Shown here: positions 1 through 8,017 of the stretch, piece after piece
Numbering within the stretch: position 1 is the first letter of the stretch
How the letters are laid out: each line of letters begins with the position of its first letter
Assembly: GCA_003220975.1 (NCBI GenBank)
Contig: QHTX01000098.1
Coordinates: 1-23,624, forward strand
Reading direction: 5' to 3'
Length of the DNA stretch: 23,624 bases
Source: Gemmatimonadota bacterium
GTDB taxonomy: Bacteria > Gemmatimonadota > Gemmatimonadetes > Gemmatimonadales > GWC2-71-9
Notes under the pieces: generated by a model
What the model was told of the DNA's origin: nothing
The model's input: only the letters and a program-made list of their open reading frames with translations
Databases searched by the model: none
Program-made: the position numbers and the translations under genes

Positions 1-10
1 CGAGCGTCAG

Positions 11-1204
11 GTGCTCCCCGCTACGCCCCCGCCACCCACGCCCGCGGAGCAGACTGAGGTGCCGGGCCACGTCCTCTACTTCCAGCGGCTCGCGATGTTC
101 GCCGAGCGGGCACCGGCCACCTCGACGGGGGGACCGCGCGACGCCGTCGCCGACTTCTTCACTCCGCCCGCCGACGGCCCTGCGGCGATGCGCTACGGGG
201 TGCTCATCGAGGTGGAGGAATACTGGCAATCGCTCGGCGTGCTGTGGGGCGAGCTGCTCTACAGCATATCGCTGACGCCGGGAGACGAAGCGAAGCTCGC
301 GGTACTCGACGGCCGCTGGCGGCGCGAGGCGGAGGGCCGCGAGCGCCCGCTCCAGATTCTCGCGCGCATGGTCGGCACGTCGATGCTGGGCGATCTCGTG
401 ACCGCGCTGCGACCCGAGCTGCAGCTCGATCCGCTCACTCTCGCGGAGCCGAACCTCGAAGCCGCCGTGTTCGATACGGTCCAGATGATCCGCGACCGCA
501 CGGAGCGCATGAGCCAGGCGCTGCGGCGCCGGCCGCTCGGCGTCGTGGACGCCCACGCGGACACCCCCCCTGGCGGCGCGATCCGCACCGTCCGCAATAC
601 CACGCGCGACCGCCTCGTCACGTTCCACTTCTTCGAGCCGCTCGAGCGCTTCAAGGTGATGGTGCGGAGCCCGCGCGTGCGGCCCGTGATCTTCGTGCCG
701 TTCCGGCTTCCCAACGTCGCGACGCCGGACGTGGTGCGACGCTTCGGCTACATCTTCCGCCGCACGCTGCTCGACCGCGGGCTGCTGCCCGACCTGGACC
801 GGCTGCTGGGCGGCGACGAGCCGCGCGGCGGCGCCTCCACCGTCCGGCTGCTCGAGCACGTCGAGTCGAACCTGTTGTACTACTCGACCGCGATCATCGC
901 CGCCGGCGACGCCGCCGCGCGGCACGCCGCGCTCGCCAAGCTGCGCGACCCGATGAACCGGCCGCTCACCGACGTGATCGAGAACGCCGTCGTGGGGCGG
1001 ATGGGCGCCGCGATAGCGTTGCCGCTGCGCTCGTCGGCCCAGCTGCCGCCCGAGTGGCGCGAGCCGCTCGCGGCCTACCAGGCTCGGCCGCTGCGGGCGG
1101 GCGACGGCTTCGTCGTGACGATCCCGCATCCGGGCGTGTGGGTCAGTGCCCAGGCGCACGAGGCGATGCAGCGCCAGGCCGAGTCGCACGAAGCCGCGGG
1201 CTAG
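11..1204 (+). CDS. Hypothetical protein, possibly 5'-truncated by window edge
   Basis: The reading frame is open from the left edge: the three in-frame codons before the GTG at 11 are sense codons and no ribosome-binding site is visible. The true start may therefore lie outside the window. The visible product is about 397 residues, soluble, with no signal peptide or membrane segment. The N-terminus is Pro-rich. A segment around residues 78-105 (an SLTPGDEAKLAVLD stretch followed by basic/acidic residues) resembles a motif I recall from large uncharacterised bacterial proteins, but I cannot name a family. The last 62 bases overlap, antisense, the 3' end of the convergent ClbS-like gene. Coding status rests on length and on consistent third-position GC. 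Function unknown. Confidence 0.7.
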   Translation: MLPATPPPPTPAEQTEVPGHVLYFQRLAMFAERAPATSTGGPRDAVADFFTPPADGPAAMRYGVLIEVEEYWQSLGVLWGELLYSISLTPGDEAKLAVLDGRWRREAEGRERPLQILARMVGTSMLGDLVTALRPELQLDPLTLAEPNLEAAVFDTVQMIRDRTERMSQALRRRPLGVVDAHADTPPGGAIRTVRNTTRDRLVTFHFFEPLERFKVMVRSPRVRPVIFVPFRLPNVATPDVVRRFGYIFRRTLLDRGLLPDLDRLLGGDEPRGGASTVRLLEHVESNLLYYSTAIIAAGDAAARHAALAKLRDPMNRPLTDVIENAVVGRMGAAIALPLRSSAQLPPEWREPLAAYQARPLRAGDGFVVTIPHPGVWVSAQAHEAMQRQAESHEAAG

Positions 1205-1664
1205 AGCGCCCGCTCTGCTCGCGCCAGTTGCGTATCGCCCGCGCGTGCTTCGCGTAATGACCGTAGGTATCGAGCCGCAGGCGACGGCGAAAGCGCGTTT
1301 CGCCGCTGACTTGGTCACCGGGTGCGCTCTCGATGAAGGCGATTAGCCGGCGGTGGACCTCGTCCCGCTGGCCCATTACCTCGGCGAGCGACAAGTCCTT
1401 CTTCTGCGCCGTCATCCTGGCGTTGAAGGCGTCGATGCCGCCATACGTCACGGAATACCGCGGTGGCCTCCCGCCGGCGAGGATGAGCGGCAGGTGCGTG
1501 AGCGCCTCCTCTTCCCACCAGGTGACGTGCGCGATGACGTCTCTGACTGACCAGGCGCCTGCGACGCCAGGCTCCAATAGCTCCGCGTCCGAGAGGCCGG
1601 CGTAGGACTCCTTCAGCGCCTCCCACGCCTCTTCGAGCCGTTTGAGCAGTTGCCTCCTATCCAC
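1143..1664 (-). CDS. ClbS/DfsB-like DinB-superfamily four-helix protein
   Basis: The product is 173 residues. The first ~150 look like the DinB/ClbS (DUF1706) four-helix bundle: an N-terminal LLKRLEEAWEAL helix, a GAWSVRDVIAHVTWWEEEAL segment (residues ~36-55) with the conserved His, and a C-terminal YGHYAKHARAIRNWRE helix with His residues typical of the metal-binding face. ClbS-type relatives protect against genotoxins or act on small thiol or alkyl compounds; a specific substrate cannot be inferred here. The start is a GTG at 1664 preceded by a GAGGTGGG Shine-Dalgarno-like stretch about 7 nt upstream. The last ~22 residues are rich in Arg/Pro/Ala and lie antisense to the end of the upstream hypothetical gene, so they may be a non-conserved tail. 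A 16-bp motif shared with the ada upstream region lies 53 nt upstream. Confidence 0.8.
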   Translation of the reverse strand: MDRRQLLKRLEEAWEALKESYAGLSDAELLEPGVAGAWSVRDVIAHVTWWEEEALTHLPLILAGGRPPRYSVTYGGIDAFNARMTAQKKDLSLAEVMGQRDEVHRRLIAFIESAPGDQVSGETRFRRRLRLDTYGHYAKHARAIRNWREQSGRSSPRLRATRPGAASPRAPGH

Positions 1665-1716
1665 GGACCCACCTCACGTCGCGTGATGAAAGATCGTGTC
1701 AACGCAGCCGCTGTCG

Positions 1717-1732
1717 CTATCCGGTTTTGACG
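1717..1732 (-). repeat. 16-bp motif shared with ada upstream region (copy 1)
   Basis: The plus strand reads CTATCCGGTTTTGACG. It matches 15 of 16 positions at 12158-12173 (CTATCCGGTTCTGACG). Both copies are upstream of minus-strand genes and in the same orientation relative to the gene; here the motif is about 53 nt before the ClbS-like start. It could be a regulator-binding or promoter element. This is inference from two copies only. Confidence 0.35.
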
Positions 1733-1779
1733 CGCAAACCGCGGGGGTGTAGCGTTGTCGGCCCCCCCTTCCGGAGCGA

Positions 1780-2160
1780 ATGGTGGCACAGCCGCGGCAG
1801 GCGACCTGGTACCGGTGGGACGATCTTCCCAAGGAAGCGGTCAACCCTTCGCTCTCGCGCCGCCTGATCACCGGCGATCGCGTGATGCTCGCCCACGTCT
1901 ACTTGAAGAAGGGCTGCATCGTGCCGAAGCACGCCCACGAGAACGAGCAGTTCACCTACATCCTCGATGGGGCGCTCAGGTTCCTGCTAGGAGAGGACGG
2001 CCGGCAGGAGGTCGTGGTGCGGGCGGGCGAGGTGCTGCACGTCCCCTCGAACGTGCCGCACGAGGCGCACGCGCTCGAGGACACGCTCGACGTCGACGTG
2101 TTCTCCCCGCCGCGCGAGGACTGGCTCAACAAGACCGACGCTTACCTGCGGAGGAAGTAG
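1780..2160 (+). CDS. Cupin-domain protein
   Basis: This is a single-domain cupin of 126 residues. Cupin motif 1 is visible as H51-A-H53-x-x-E56 followed by a G in ILDG (residues 46-64). Motif 2 is GEVLHVPSNVPHEAHA (residues 83-98), with H94 as the probable fourth metal ligand, so a full 3-His/1-Glu metal site is present. Small cupins of this type bind a divalent metal and serve as isomerases, dioxygenases or sensory and scavenging proteins; the reaction cannot be told from sequence. The ATG at 1780 follows a CCGGAG stretch. A longer in-frame-shifted reading through here on the same strand is a shadow. The gene converges on the Rieske oxygenase gene with a 14-nt gap, so a shared pathway is possible but not shown. 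Confidence 0.88.
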   Translation: MVAQPRQATWYRWDDLPKEAVNPSLSRRLITGDRVMLAHVYLKKGCIVPKHAHENEQFTYILDGALRFLLGEDGRQEVVVRAGEVLHVPSNVPHEAHALEDTLDVDVFSPPREDWLNKTDAYLRRK

Positions 2161-2174
2161 GCGGGTTTCCCCTG

Positions 2175-3299
2175 CTAGCGCGCGCGTCCGAGCGCGCGGA
2201 GAAATTCCCGGTCCCACGCCGCGGAAATGCCCTCGCGCGGCGAATACGGCCCGGGCTCGTAGGCGCGAGAAGTGATGCCGGCCTGGGCCAGCTCGCAGAT
2301 GTGCCAGTCCTGGCGGTTCGTCTCGTCCCAGAAACGCACCGCGTCGTCGGGGTCGAAGCCGGAGTGCTCGAACGACTCGGGATTGAACAGCCACTCGCAC
2401 GTGATGGCGGTGCGCCGCGGCCCGTCCGGCCACAGCGTGTGGAACATCACGTAGTCGGGGTGCAGCGACAGCAGCATGTTGGGGAAGATCGAGTAGAAGT
2501 AGACCCGGTTCAGATCCTCCGCCGGCAGCTCGCCCACGGGGGCGCCGCAGGCGCGGCCGCTCATGGTCAGGCTGCCGCCTTCCTTCGTGATGACCATGTA
2601 GCCGCCGAGGTAGGGGCCCTCCGCCAGGTCGTTCGCCCCGCTCGTGTACGGTGTGAGCTTGGCGAGCCCCGGATGGATCACCGGGCAATGCAGACACTCG
2701 GAGAAGTTCTGGAACAGGAGCTTCCAGTTGGCCTGTACGTCGTATTCGATGCGTCGCGCCGAGCGCAGCGTCGCCAGATTGAAGCGGCTGAACCGTTCGA
2801 GCACGGGTGCGAAGGCCCGCTCGAACGGCTCCGGCTCGCGGGCGAGGTTCAGGAACAGGAACCCTTCCCACGTGGCGACGGCCACGGCGTGGAGCGGGTA
2901 GTCGCGCTTGTCGAAGCCCTCTACGTCGCCCATGTGCGGGGCGCCGATCAGGGTGCCGTCGAGCGTGTAGGTCCAGGCGTGATAGGGGCACTGGATCGTC
3001 TCGGAGAAGCGCCCCCGCGCCTCCTCGCACAACCGGGTGCCGCGGTGGCGGCAGACGTTGTAGAACGCCCGCACCGCGCCGTCCTGTCCCCGCACCACGA
3101 TGAGGCTCTCGCCCGCGACGGTCCGCACCACGAAGTCGCCCGGGTCTGCGAGCTCGGCGGCGCGGCCGGCGCACAGCCAGCGCCGGCAGAAGATGCGCTC
3201 CATCTCCTCGCCGTAGATCTCGGGCGCGGTGTAGTACTCGCGCAACAGGGTGCGCTGTCCCTGCCGGTAAGCTTCCGTGGGTTTGACGAAGCTGGTCAT
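2175..3299 (-). CDS. Rieske non-heme iron oxygenase, alpha subunit
   Basis: This is a ring-hydroxylating-oxygenase alpha subunit of 374 residues, a normal family length. The Rieske [2Fe-2S] ligands are C83-x-H85 and C104-x-x-H107. The catalytic iron site reads NFSECLHCPVIHP, giving H204 and H209 as ligands with E201 as the electron-bridging acidic residue; D331 in QDWHICE is the likely third ligand. Such proteins hydroxylate aromatic rings or demethylate or hydroxylate small quaternary amines (choline monooxygenase and GbcA share this general layout); the substrate is not determinable here. No beta subunit, ferredoxin or reductase gene is adjacent, so electron supply must come from elsewhere. 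The start ATG at 3299 gives a normal N-terminus. A CTCGCT-G-AGCGAG inverted repeat (3311-3323) lies just upstream and could be an operator. Confidence 0.92.
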   Translation of the reverse strand: MTSFVKPTEAYRQGQRTLLREYYTAPEIYGEEMERIFCRRWLCAGRAAELADPGDFVVRTVAGESLIVVRGQDGAVRAFYNVCRHRGTRLCEEARGRFSETIQCPYHAWTYTLDGTLIGAPHMGDVEGFDKRDYPLHAVAVATWEGFLFLNLAREPEPFERAFAPVLERFSRFNLATLRSARRIEYDVQANWKLLFQNFSECLHCPVIHPGLAKLTPYTSGANDLAEGPYLGGYMVITKEGGSLTMSGRACGAPVGELPAEDLNRVYFYSIFPNMLLSLHPDYVMFHTLWPDGPRRTAITCEWLFNPESFEHSGFDPDDAVRFWDETNRQDWHICELAQAGITSRAYEPGPYSPREGISAAWDREFLRALGRAR

Positions 3300-3408
3300 C
3301 GCGCCTGCCTCTCGCTGAGCGAGGATACACTGGCGAGCCCGTGTCCCGCAACTATGTTTGCACGTGCGTCGCTCCGCCTAGGTAGTTGGGCTGGCGGGGC
3401 ACATCATG

Positions 3409-3415
3409 AAGGAGG
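3409..3415 (+). promoter_or_regulatory. Shine-Dalgarno that fixes the lipoprotein start
   Basis: AAGGAGG sits 5 nt before the ATG at 3421. It overlaps codons 2-4 of an alternative upstream ATG at 3406, so 3421 is the better start. Starting at 3421 also gives a cleaner lipoprotein signal peptide. Confidence 0.8.
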
Positions 3416-3420
3416 TCCTC

Positions 3421-4086
3421 ATGACCACACGTGCTATCCTCGTCCCGGTTGCCGCCGCGCTGGTGCTCGCGGCCTGTCGCGAGCCTGCGTCGCCAGCTTC
3501 CTCCAGTTCACCGTCTACCCGGCCGGCGTTTGCCGTCGGTGGCGGGCAGTCCGGCCTGAGCCTCCATCCCGGCGGGCTCGGCGAGCAGTCCTTCGCAAAG
3601 TGGGAGGCGCACGAGGGGGAGCCGGACGCGAAGGGGAATGCCGACCAGGCGCTCTACTTCCAGAAGATGGTGGCCACGCCGGTCTTCGCCGCCGGATTCG
3701 CGGTAATCGACGGGCTGCAGGGTCAGCCGGCGACGGCGTTGACCGCGCTGTCCTGGGACCACCGGGCAGACGGATGGTGCGGGGCGGGGGCTCCCCGCTG
3801 GAACGTCGGCGTCACGGATGCCAGCGGCGACCATACGGTCTTCCTGGGTTGCAACGCAGCCACGCACTCTCCGAGTGGCACTGACGGCTGGACGAGCGAT
3901 TCGTATTCCGGCGCGGATATCGCGGCGGCCATCACGGCGGCCGGTGTCGATCCCGAGACCGCCACGATCTCGAGCCTCGCGATCCTGTTCGACGAGGGGA
4001 CGGACGTGGGCCCCGGGTTCGTGTTTCTCGACAACATCACGGTGAACACCATGGTGTGGACCTCGCCGTCGGGCAACTCGAACTGA
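3421..4086 (+). CDS. Secreted lipoprotein, unknown function
   Basis: The product is 221 residues from the ATG at 3421. The N-terminus is a lipoprotein signal peptide: MTTRAILVPVAAALVLAAC, with an LAAC lipobox, then a Ser/Pro-rich linker (residues ~20-37). The mature part has no domain I recognise. It contains a WDHRADGWCGAGAPRWNVGV segment and one further Cys (FLGCNAA), a pair that could form a disulfide, and a C-terminal part (GPGFVFLDNITVNT) that looks like the last strands of a beta-sandwich. It is probably an outer-membrane or periplasmic anchored protein. A strong hairpin follows the stop within 19 nt. The divergent neighbour is the Rieske oxygenase. Confidence 0.85.
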   Translation: MTTRAILVPVAAALVLAACREPASPASSSSPSTRPAFAVGGGQSGLSLHPGGLGEQSFAKWEAHEGEPDAKGNADQALYFQKMVATPVFAAGFAVIDGLQGQPATALTALSWDHRADGWCGAGAPRWNVGVTDASGDHTVFLGCNAATHSPSGTDGWTSDSYSGADIAAAITAAGVDPETATISSLAILFDEGTDVGPGFVFLDNITVNTMVWTSPSGNSN

Positions 4087-4104
4087 CTTCCCGCTCTCTC
4101 TGCG

Positions 4105-4133
4105 ACAACGGCCCGCTCAACGCGGGCCGTTGT
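4105..4133. terminator. Bidirectional intrinsic-type terminator hairpin
   Basis: A perfect 12-bp inverted repeat (ACAACGGCCCGC and its complement) encloses a 5-nt loop. It separates the lipoprotein gene (+) from the convergent MFS gene (-). The plus-strand side is followed by TGTACTTTCC-type sequence, only weakly T-rich. The minus-strand MFS stop codon (4117-4119) lies inside the loop, and its last codons form one arm. Confidence 0.8.
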
Positions 4134-5337
4134 ACTTTCCAGCCCCGAACGCCACCCCCCGCCGCTCCGGACCCAGCACCGCCACGACCGCGCCGAGCAC
4201 GAACACGGTCGCCGCGACCAGCGCCATCGCCCAGGCGTAATTCAGCTGCTCAGCAACGCGAGCCTCGGCGTAGCCGATATAGCCCGCCAAGAACACGCCG
4301 CATTGGTACGCGAAGCCCGGGAGAAACCCGCGCACCGAGTCGGGGGATAGCTCGGTGATGTGCGCCGGGATCACGCCCCAGGCGCCCTGCACGAAGAATT
4401 GCATCACGAAGGCGCCGGTCACCAGGAGTGGCAGCGACGGCGCGAACGCCCAGATCGGAATGACGGCGACGGCGCCGCTCAGCGCCAGCGCGATCGTGCG
4501 GCGGCGGCCCAGCCGGTCGGAGTAGAGCCCGCAGATGACGCCCCCGCAGAGCGCGCCTACCATCGAGAGCGCGGTCAGCGTCGCCCGCTGGGTGGGAGTG
4601 AAGCCCCAGTCGCGCTGCAGGAACGTGGGGTACATGTCTTGCGTGCCGTGAGAGACCATGTTCATCATCCACATCAGGACGGTGATGTAGAGGAAGAGCT
4701 TGAGATTGCCCGCGATCGCGCGGCCGAGCCCGGTCCAGCTCTCGTGCCGCGTGGCGCGCCACACTTCCGATTCGTGCACGCGGGCGCGCACGAACAGCGC
4801 GAGCAACGCCGGCAGCCCGCCGATGAAGAAGAGCGGCCGCCATCCCCAGTGCGGGAACACGAAGGAGTAGCACAAGGCGGCGAGCAGGTATCCCGCGGCG
4901 TAGCCCTGCTGCAACAACCCCGAGATGACTCCCCGCAGCCGGGGCGGCACCTTCTCCATCACGAGCGAGGCGCCCACGCCCCACTCGCCGCCCATGCCGA
5001 TCCCGAACAGCGCCCGCAGCACCATGAACGTCGCGTAGTTCGGGGCGAGCCCAGTGAGGACCTCGACGCCGGAGTAGAACACCAGGTCGAGCATCAGGGG
5101 GAGCTTCCGGCCGTAGCGATCGGCGAGCAGTCCGAAAATGAACGCGCCCACCGGCCGGAAGGCGAGCGTCAGCCCGATCGAGGCGGCGATATCGGCGTCG
5201 GACTTGCCGAATTCCTTCGCGATCGCCGTGAGCGTCATCACGACGAGGAAAAAATCGAAGGCGTCGAGCGTCCAGCCGAGGAAGCCGGCGGTGACGGCGG
5301 CTCCCTGATCACGGGCCATGGGGGGGGTGGGTGTCAT
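4117..5337 (-). CDS. MFS transporter, sialate/lactate (SHS)-type carboxylate symporter
   Basis: The product is a 406-residue major facilitator with about 12 hydrophobic segments. TM1 carries GWTLDAFDFFLVVM (acidic D25 and D28), a signature I associate with the sialate:H+ symporter (SHS) and Jen1-like carboxylate/lactate group. MFS motif A, GLLADRYGRK, is at residues 69-78, with a second copy, GLYSDRLGRR, in the C-terminal half; R88-type GxGxGGEWGVG follows in TM4. It probably imports a monocarboxylate with protons across the inner membrane; substrate assignment is inference. ATG 5337 is the longest start; an ATG seven codons in (5319) would also leave TM1 intact. The stop lies in the terminator loop shared with the convergent lipoprotein gene. 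The divergent neighbour is a DUF2380 gene, with only 66 nt between starts. Confidence 0.88.
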   Translation of the reverse strand: MTPTPPMARDQGAAVTAGFLGWTLDAFDFFLVVMTLTAIAKEFGKSDADIAASIGLTLAFRPVGAFIFGLLADRYGRKLPLMLDLVFYSGVEVLTGLAPNYATFMVLRALFGIGMGGEWGVGASLVMEKVPPRLRGVISGLLQQGYAAGYLLAALCYSFVFPHWGWRPLFFIGGLPALLALFVRARVHESEVWRATRHESWTGLGRAIAGNLKLFLYITVLMWMMNMVSHGTQDMYPTFLQRDWGFTPTQRATLTALSMVGALCGGVICGLYSDRLGRRRTIALALSGAVAVIPIWAFAPSLPLLVTGAFVMQFFVQGAWGVIPAHITELSPDSVRGFLPGFAYQCGVFLAGYIGYAEARVAEQLNYAWAMALVAATVFVLGAVVAVLGPERRGVAFGAGKYNGPR

Positions 5338-5403
5338 TGGTGTCCTGGGCGCGCGGCCTCTAGATTACCGCCGTTCCGTCCTTTTCACGACTCGGAGGCT
5401 GTT

Positions 5404-5925
5404 GTGCGTTGCGCCCCGCTGCTGCTGCTCGCCTCCGGCTTCGTCACGACACTCGCCGCCCAGACGAGCGGTCCCCCGCTACCTCGCGCCATCGCCGTGC
5501 TCGATTTGCGGTTCGACGGCGAGCACGCGAACGTGCTCGAGCCCGGCGACACCGCGGTCGCCCGCGCCGCCACCAGCGCGTTGCTCGCCGCGTTGGGCGC
5601 CGCTCCGGGCGTCACCGTGACCGACTCCGCCCGCGTGGCCGCCGCGGTGGCGGCCGAGGAGGCGGGCGGGAACGCGTGCGACCACGCCTGCGCGTTGCGC
5701 GTCGGCCACGCGCTCGGCGCGCGCTGGGTGACGAACGGCAGGCTCACGAAGACGAGCAACCTCGTCTGGCTGCTCGTCGCCGAGCTGTGCGACGTGGCGA
5801 CGGGGCGGCCGCTGCTCGCGGACAGTTACGAGATCAAGGGCGACGCGACGCGCATGGCGCCCGCCGGGGCGCGCGTGTTCGCGCACCGCATCCAACGAGC
5901 CATCGCGGCTCAGGAGAAGCCATGA
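5404..5925 (+). CDS. DUF2380-family secreted protein
   Basis: The product is 173 residues from GTG 5404, with GGAGG at 5394-5398 five nt upstream. A longer reading upstream in this frame is antisense to the MFS gene and is not real. A signal peptide is visible (CAPLLLLASGFVTTLAAQ). The mature part fits DUF2380: an AIAVLDLRFDGE strand at the start, a Cys pair in GGNACDHACALRVGHALGARWV, then VTNGRLTKTSNLVWLLVAELCDVATGRPL and a final region ending in an amphipathic helix. Relatives are predicted secreted proteins of unknown role. The stop codon overlaps the start of the S9 peptidase gene by four bases (ATGA), so the two products are probably made together and may act on the same periplasmic process. 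Confidence 0.82.
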   Translation: MRCAPLLLLASGFVTTLAAQTSGPPLPRAIAVLDLRFDGEHANVLEPGDTAVARAATSALLAALGAAPGVTVTDSARVAAAVAAEEAGGNACDHACALRVGHALGARWVTNGRLTKTSNLVWLLVAELCDVATGRPLLADSYEIKGDATRMAPAGARVFAHRIQRAIAAQEKP

Positions 5926-8009
5926 GACACCCATCCCGCCTGCCGCTTCCCGCGTTGCTGCTCGCGACGCTCGCGTTGCCCGCGCCCGCGCAGGAGACCG
6001 CGTCCGACACGCTGCTCACGGTGAACCATTACCTCGACTGGGAGCAGGTGCAGGACCCCCAGATCTCCCCGGACGGGTCGCAGATCATCTACACGCGCCG
6101 CTGGGTGAACAAGATCGACGACAAGTGGGAGTCGGCCCTCTGGATCATGAACGCCGACGGCTCGCACCATCGCTTCCTCCTCAAGGGCTCGGACGCCCGC
6201 TGGTCCCCCGACGGCACCCGCATCCTCTATCTCGCCGACGGCGAGCCCAAGGGGACGCAGCTCTTCGTGCGCTGGATGGACGCCGAGGGCGCCTCGTCCC
6301 AGGTGACGCGCGTGAGCGAGACGCCGACGGATCCGAAGTGGGCGCCGGGCGGCAAGTCGATCGCGTTCGTGATGCTCGTGCCCGACTCGAGTCTCTGGAC
6401 TATCTCGCTGCCCAAGCCGCCCGAGGGCGCGAAGTGGACGCCCGCGCCGCGCGTGGTGGACGACCTGCATTACCGCCAGGACCGCGTGGGCTATATGGAG
6501 CAGGGCTTCACGCATCTCTTCCTCGTCCCGGCGGACGGCGGCACGGCGCGCCAGCTCACGACGGGGCACTGGAACGTGGGCGCGCGGTTCGACGGCTTGG
6601 TGTTCGGTGCGGGGTACGATTGGACTCCCGACGGGCGGACCATCGTGTTCGACGGTCTGCGGGACTCGACCTGGGACGGGCAGTATCGGGTGTCGCGCCT
6701 GTACACGCTCGACGTCGCGAGCGGCGCGATTCGGCAGCTCGTGTCCCGGCCGGGCTACTGGGCGGACCCCGCGGTGTCGCCGGACGGCCGGAGCGTGGCG
6801 TTCACGGGATACGATTCGACGGAGCATACCCACCGCACCTCGGACCTGTTCGTCGCCGGGATCGACGGGTCGGGGATGCGCGACGTCTCCCACGGCTTCG
6901 ATCGCGACCCGGGCGACCTGTTCTGGGCGCCCGACGGCAAGGGCGTCTACTTCACCGCGGGGGACCGCGGGTCGATCAACGTCCACTTTGCGGATCTCTC
7001 GGGCGCGGTGCGCGACGCGACCCAGGGCGTTCAGGTCGTCTCGGTGACGGCGGTCGCGCGGACCGGAATGGCCGTCGGCGTGCGCAGCGATCCGCAGCAT
7101 CCCGCGGACGTGGTCCGCTTCGACCTGCGGCGCCCCTCCACCCAACCGCTCGCCCGCGTCACGGCCGTGAACGACGACGTGCTCCAGAACAAGCAGCTCG
7201 CGACCGTCGAGGAGGTCTGGTACCCCTCGACGGGCGGAGCCCGGATTCAGGGCTGGATCGTGAAGCCGCCCGGGTTCGCACCCGCCAAGAAATACCCGCT
7301 CATTCTCGAGATCCACGGCGGGCCGTTCGCGATGTACAACGTGGGGTTTAGTTACATGTTCCAGAACTTCGCTGCCAACGGCTACGTCGTGCTGTACGTG
7401 AACCCGCGCGGCAGCACCGGGTACGGCGACGCGTTCTCGAGCGCGATCGATCACGACTACCCCGGACCCGACTACGGCGACCTGATGGCCGGGGTGGACG
7501 CAGTGATCGCGCGCGGCTTCGTGGACACGACGCACATGTACGTGTCGGGATGCTCGGGGGGCGGTGTGCTGTCGAGCTGGGTGATCGGGCACACCCACCG
7601 TTTCGCCGCGGCGGCCGTGCGCTGCCCGGTGATCGACTGGATCAGCATGGCGGGACAGACGGACATCCCGTTCTTCACCTTCAGCTTCTTCCATCAGCCG
7701 TTCTGGGACAAGCCGGACGAGTGGCTTGCGCACTCGTCGCTCATGTACGCGGGGCACGTCACCACTCCGACCTTGCTGATGACGGGAGAGCTCGACCGGC
7801 GGACCCCGATTCCGCAGACCGAGGAGTACTTCGCGGCGCTCAAGATGCGCCACGTGCCGACCGTGATGGTGCGCTTCAACGGCGAGTACCACGGCACCGG
7901 GTCCAAGCCGTCCAACTTCATGCGCACCCAGCTGTACATGATGAGCTGGTTCCAGAAGCACCGGCTGGGCGGCGAGCCGGCGGCGAGCAGTCAAGGGGGG
8001 AGCCGCTAG
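5922..8009 (+). CDS. Secreted S9 family serine peptidase (prolyl oligopeptidase/acylaminoacyl-peptidase type)
   Basis: The product is 695 residues with a signal peptide ending near PAPAQE (residues ~20-25). Residues ~35-420 hold WD40/TolB-like blades (repeated SPDGxx, APDGKG and DLF motifs) that form the beta-propeller gate. The C-terminal ~250 residues are an alpha/beta hydrolase: EIHGGPFAMYN near the oxyanion hole, nucleophile S545 in GCSGGGV, D625 in GELDRRTPIPQ and H657 in EYHGTG. The triad is complete, so the enzyme should be active on short peptides in the periplasm. The nucleophile elbow is G-C-S-G-G rather than the usual G-x-S-Y-G-G, a mild oddity. The ATG at 5922 overlaps the DUF2380 stop (ATGA), with AGGAG five nt upstream. 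Confidence 0.93.
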   Translation: MRHPSRLPLPALLLATLALPAPAQETASDTLLTVNHYLDWEQVQDPQISPDGSQIIYTRRWVNKIDDKWESALWIMNADGSHHRFLLKGSDARWSPDGTRILYLADGEPKGTQLFVRWMDAEGASSQVTRVSETPTDPKWAPGGKSIAFVMLVPDSSLWTISLPKPPEGAKWTPAPRVVDDLHYRQDRVGYMEQGFTHLFLVPADGGTARQLTTGHWNVGARFDGLVFGAGYDWTPDGRTIVFDGLRDSTWDGQYRVSRLYTLDVASGAIRQLVSRPGYWADPAVSPDGRSVAFTGYDSTEHTHRTSDLFVAGIDGSGMRDVSHGFDRDPGDLFWAPDGKGVYFTAGDRGSINVHFADLSGAVRDATQGVQVVSVTAVARTGMAVGVRSDPQHPADVVRFDLRRPSTQPLARVTAVNDDVLQNKQLATVEEVWYPSTGGARIQGWIVKPPGFAPAKKYPLILEIHGGPFAMYNVGFSYMFQNFAANGYVVLYVNPRGSTGYGDAFSSAIDHDYPGPDYGDLMAGVDAVIARGFVDTTHMYVSGCSGGGVLSSWVIGHTHRFAAAAVRCPVIDWISMAGQTDIPFFTFSFFHQPFWDKPDEWLAHSSLMYAGHVTTPTLLMTGELDRRTPIPQTEEYFAALKMRHVPTVMVRFNGEYHGTGSKPSNFMRTQLYMMSWFQKHRLGGEPAASSQGGSR

Positions 8010-8017
8010 CGGCCGGC

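Noticed and set aside
2179..2198. CGCGCGC / GCGCGCG inverted repeat at the Rieske 3' end
   Set aside because: Simple alternating GC inside the last codons, without a T tract. It could pair but a terminator call is not supported.
1755..3884. Long plus-strand frame through the cupin and Rieske genes
   Set aside because: No domain, and it crosses two conserved genes in other frames, so it is a GC-driven open frame.
4360..5925. Long plus-strand frame upstream of the DUF2380 gene
   Set aside because: Its first ~350 codons are antisense to the MFS gene and have no family-like sequence. Only the part from GTG 5404 has a ribosome-binding site, a signal peptide and a known domain.
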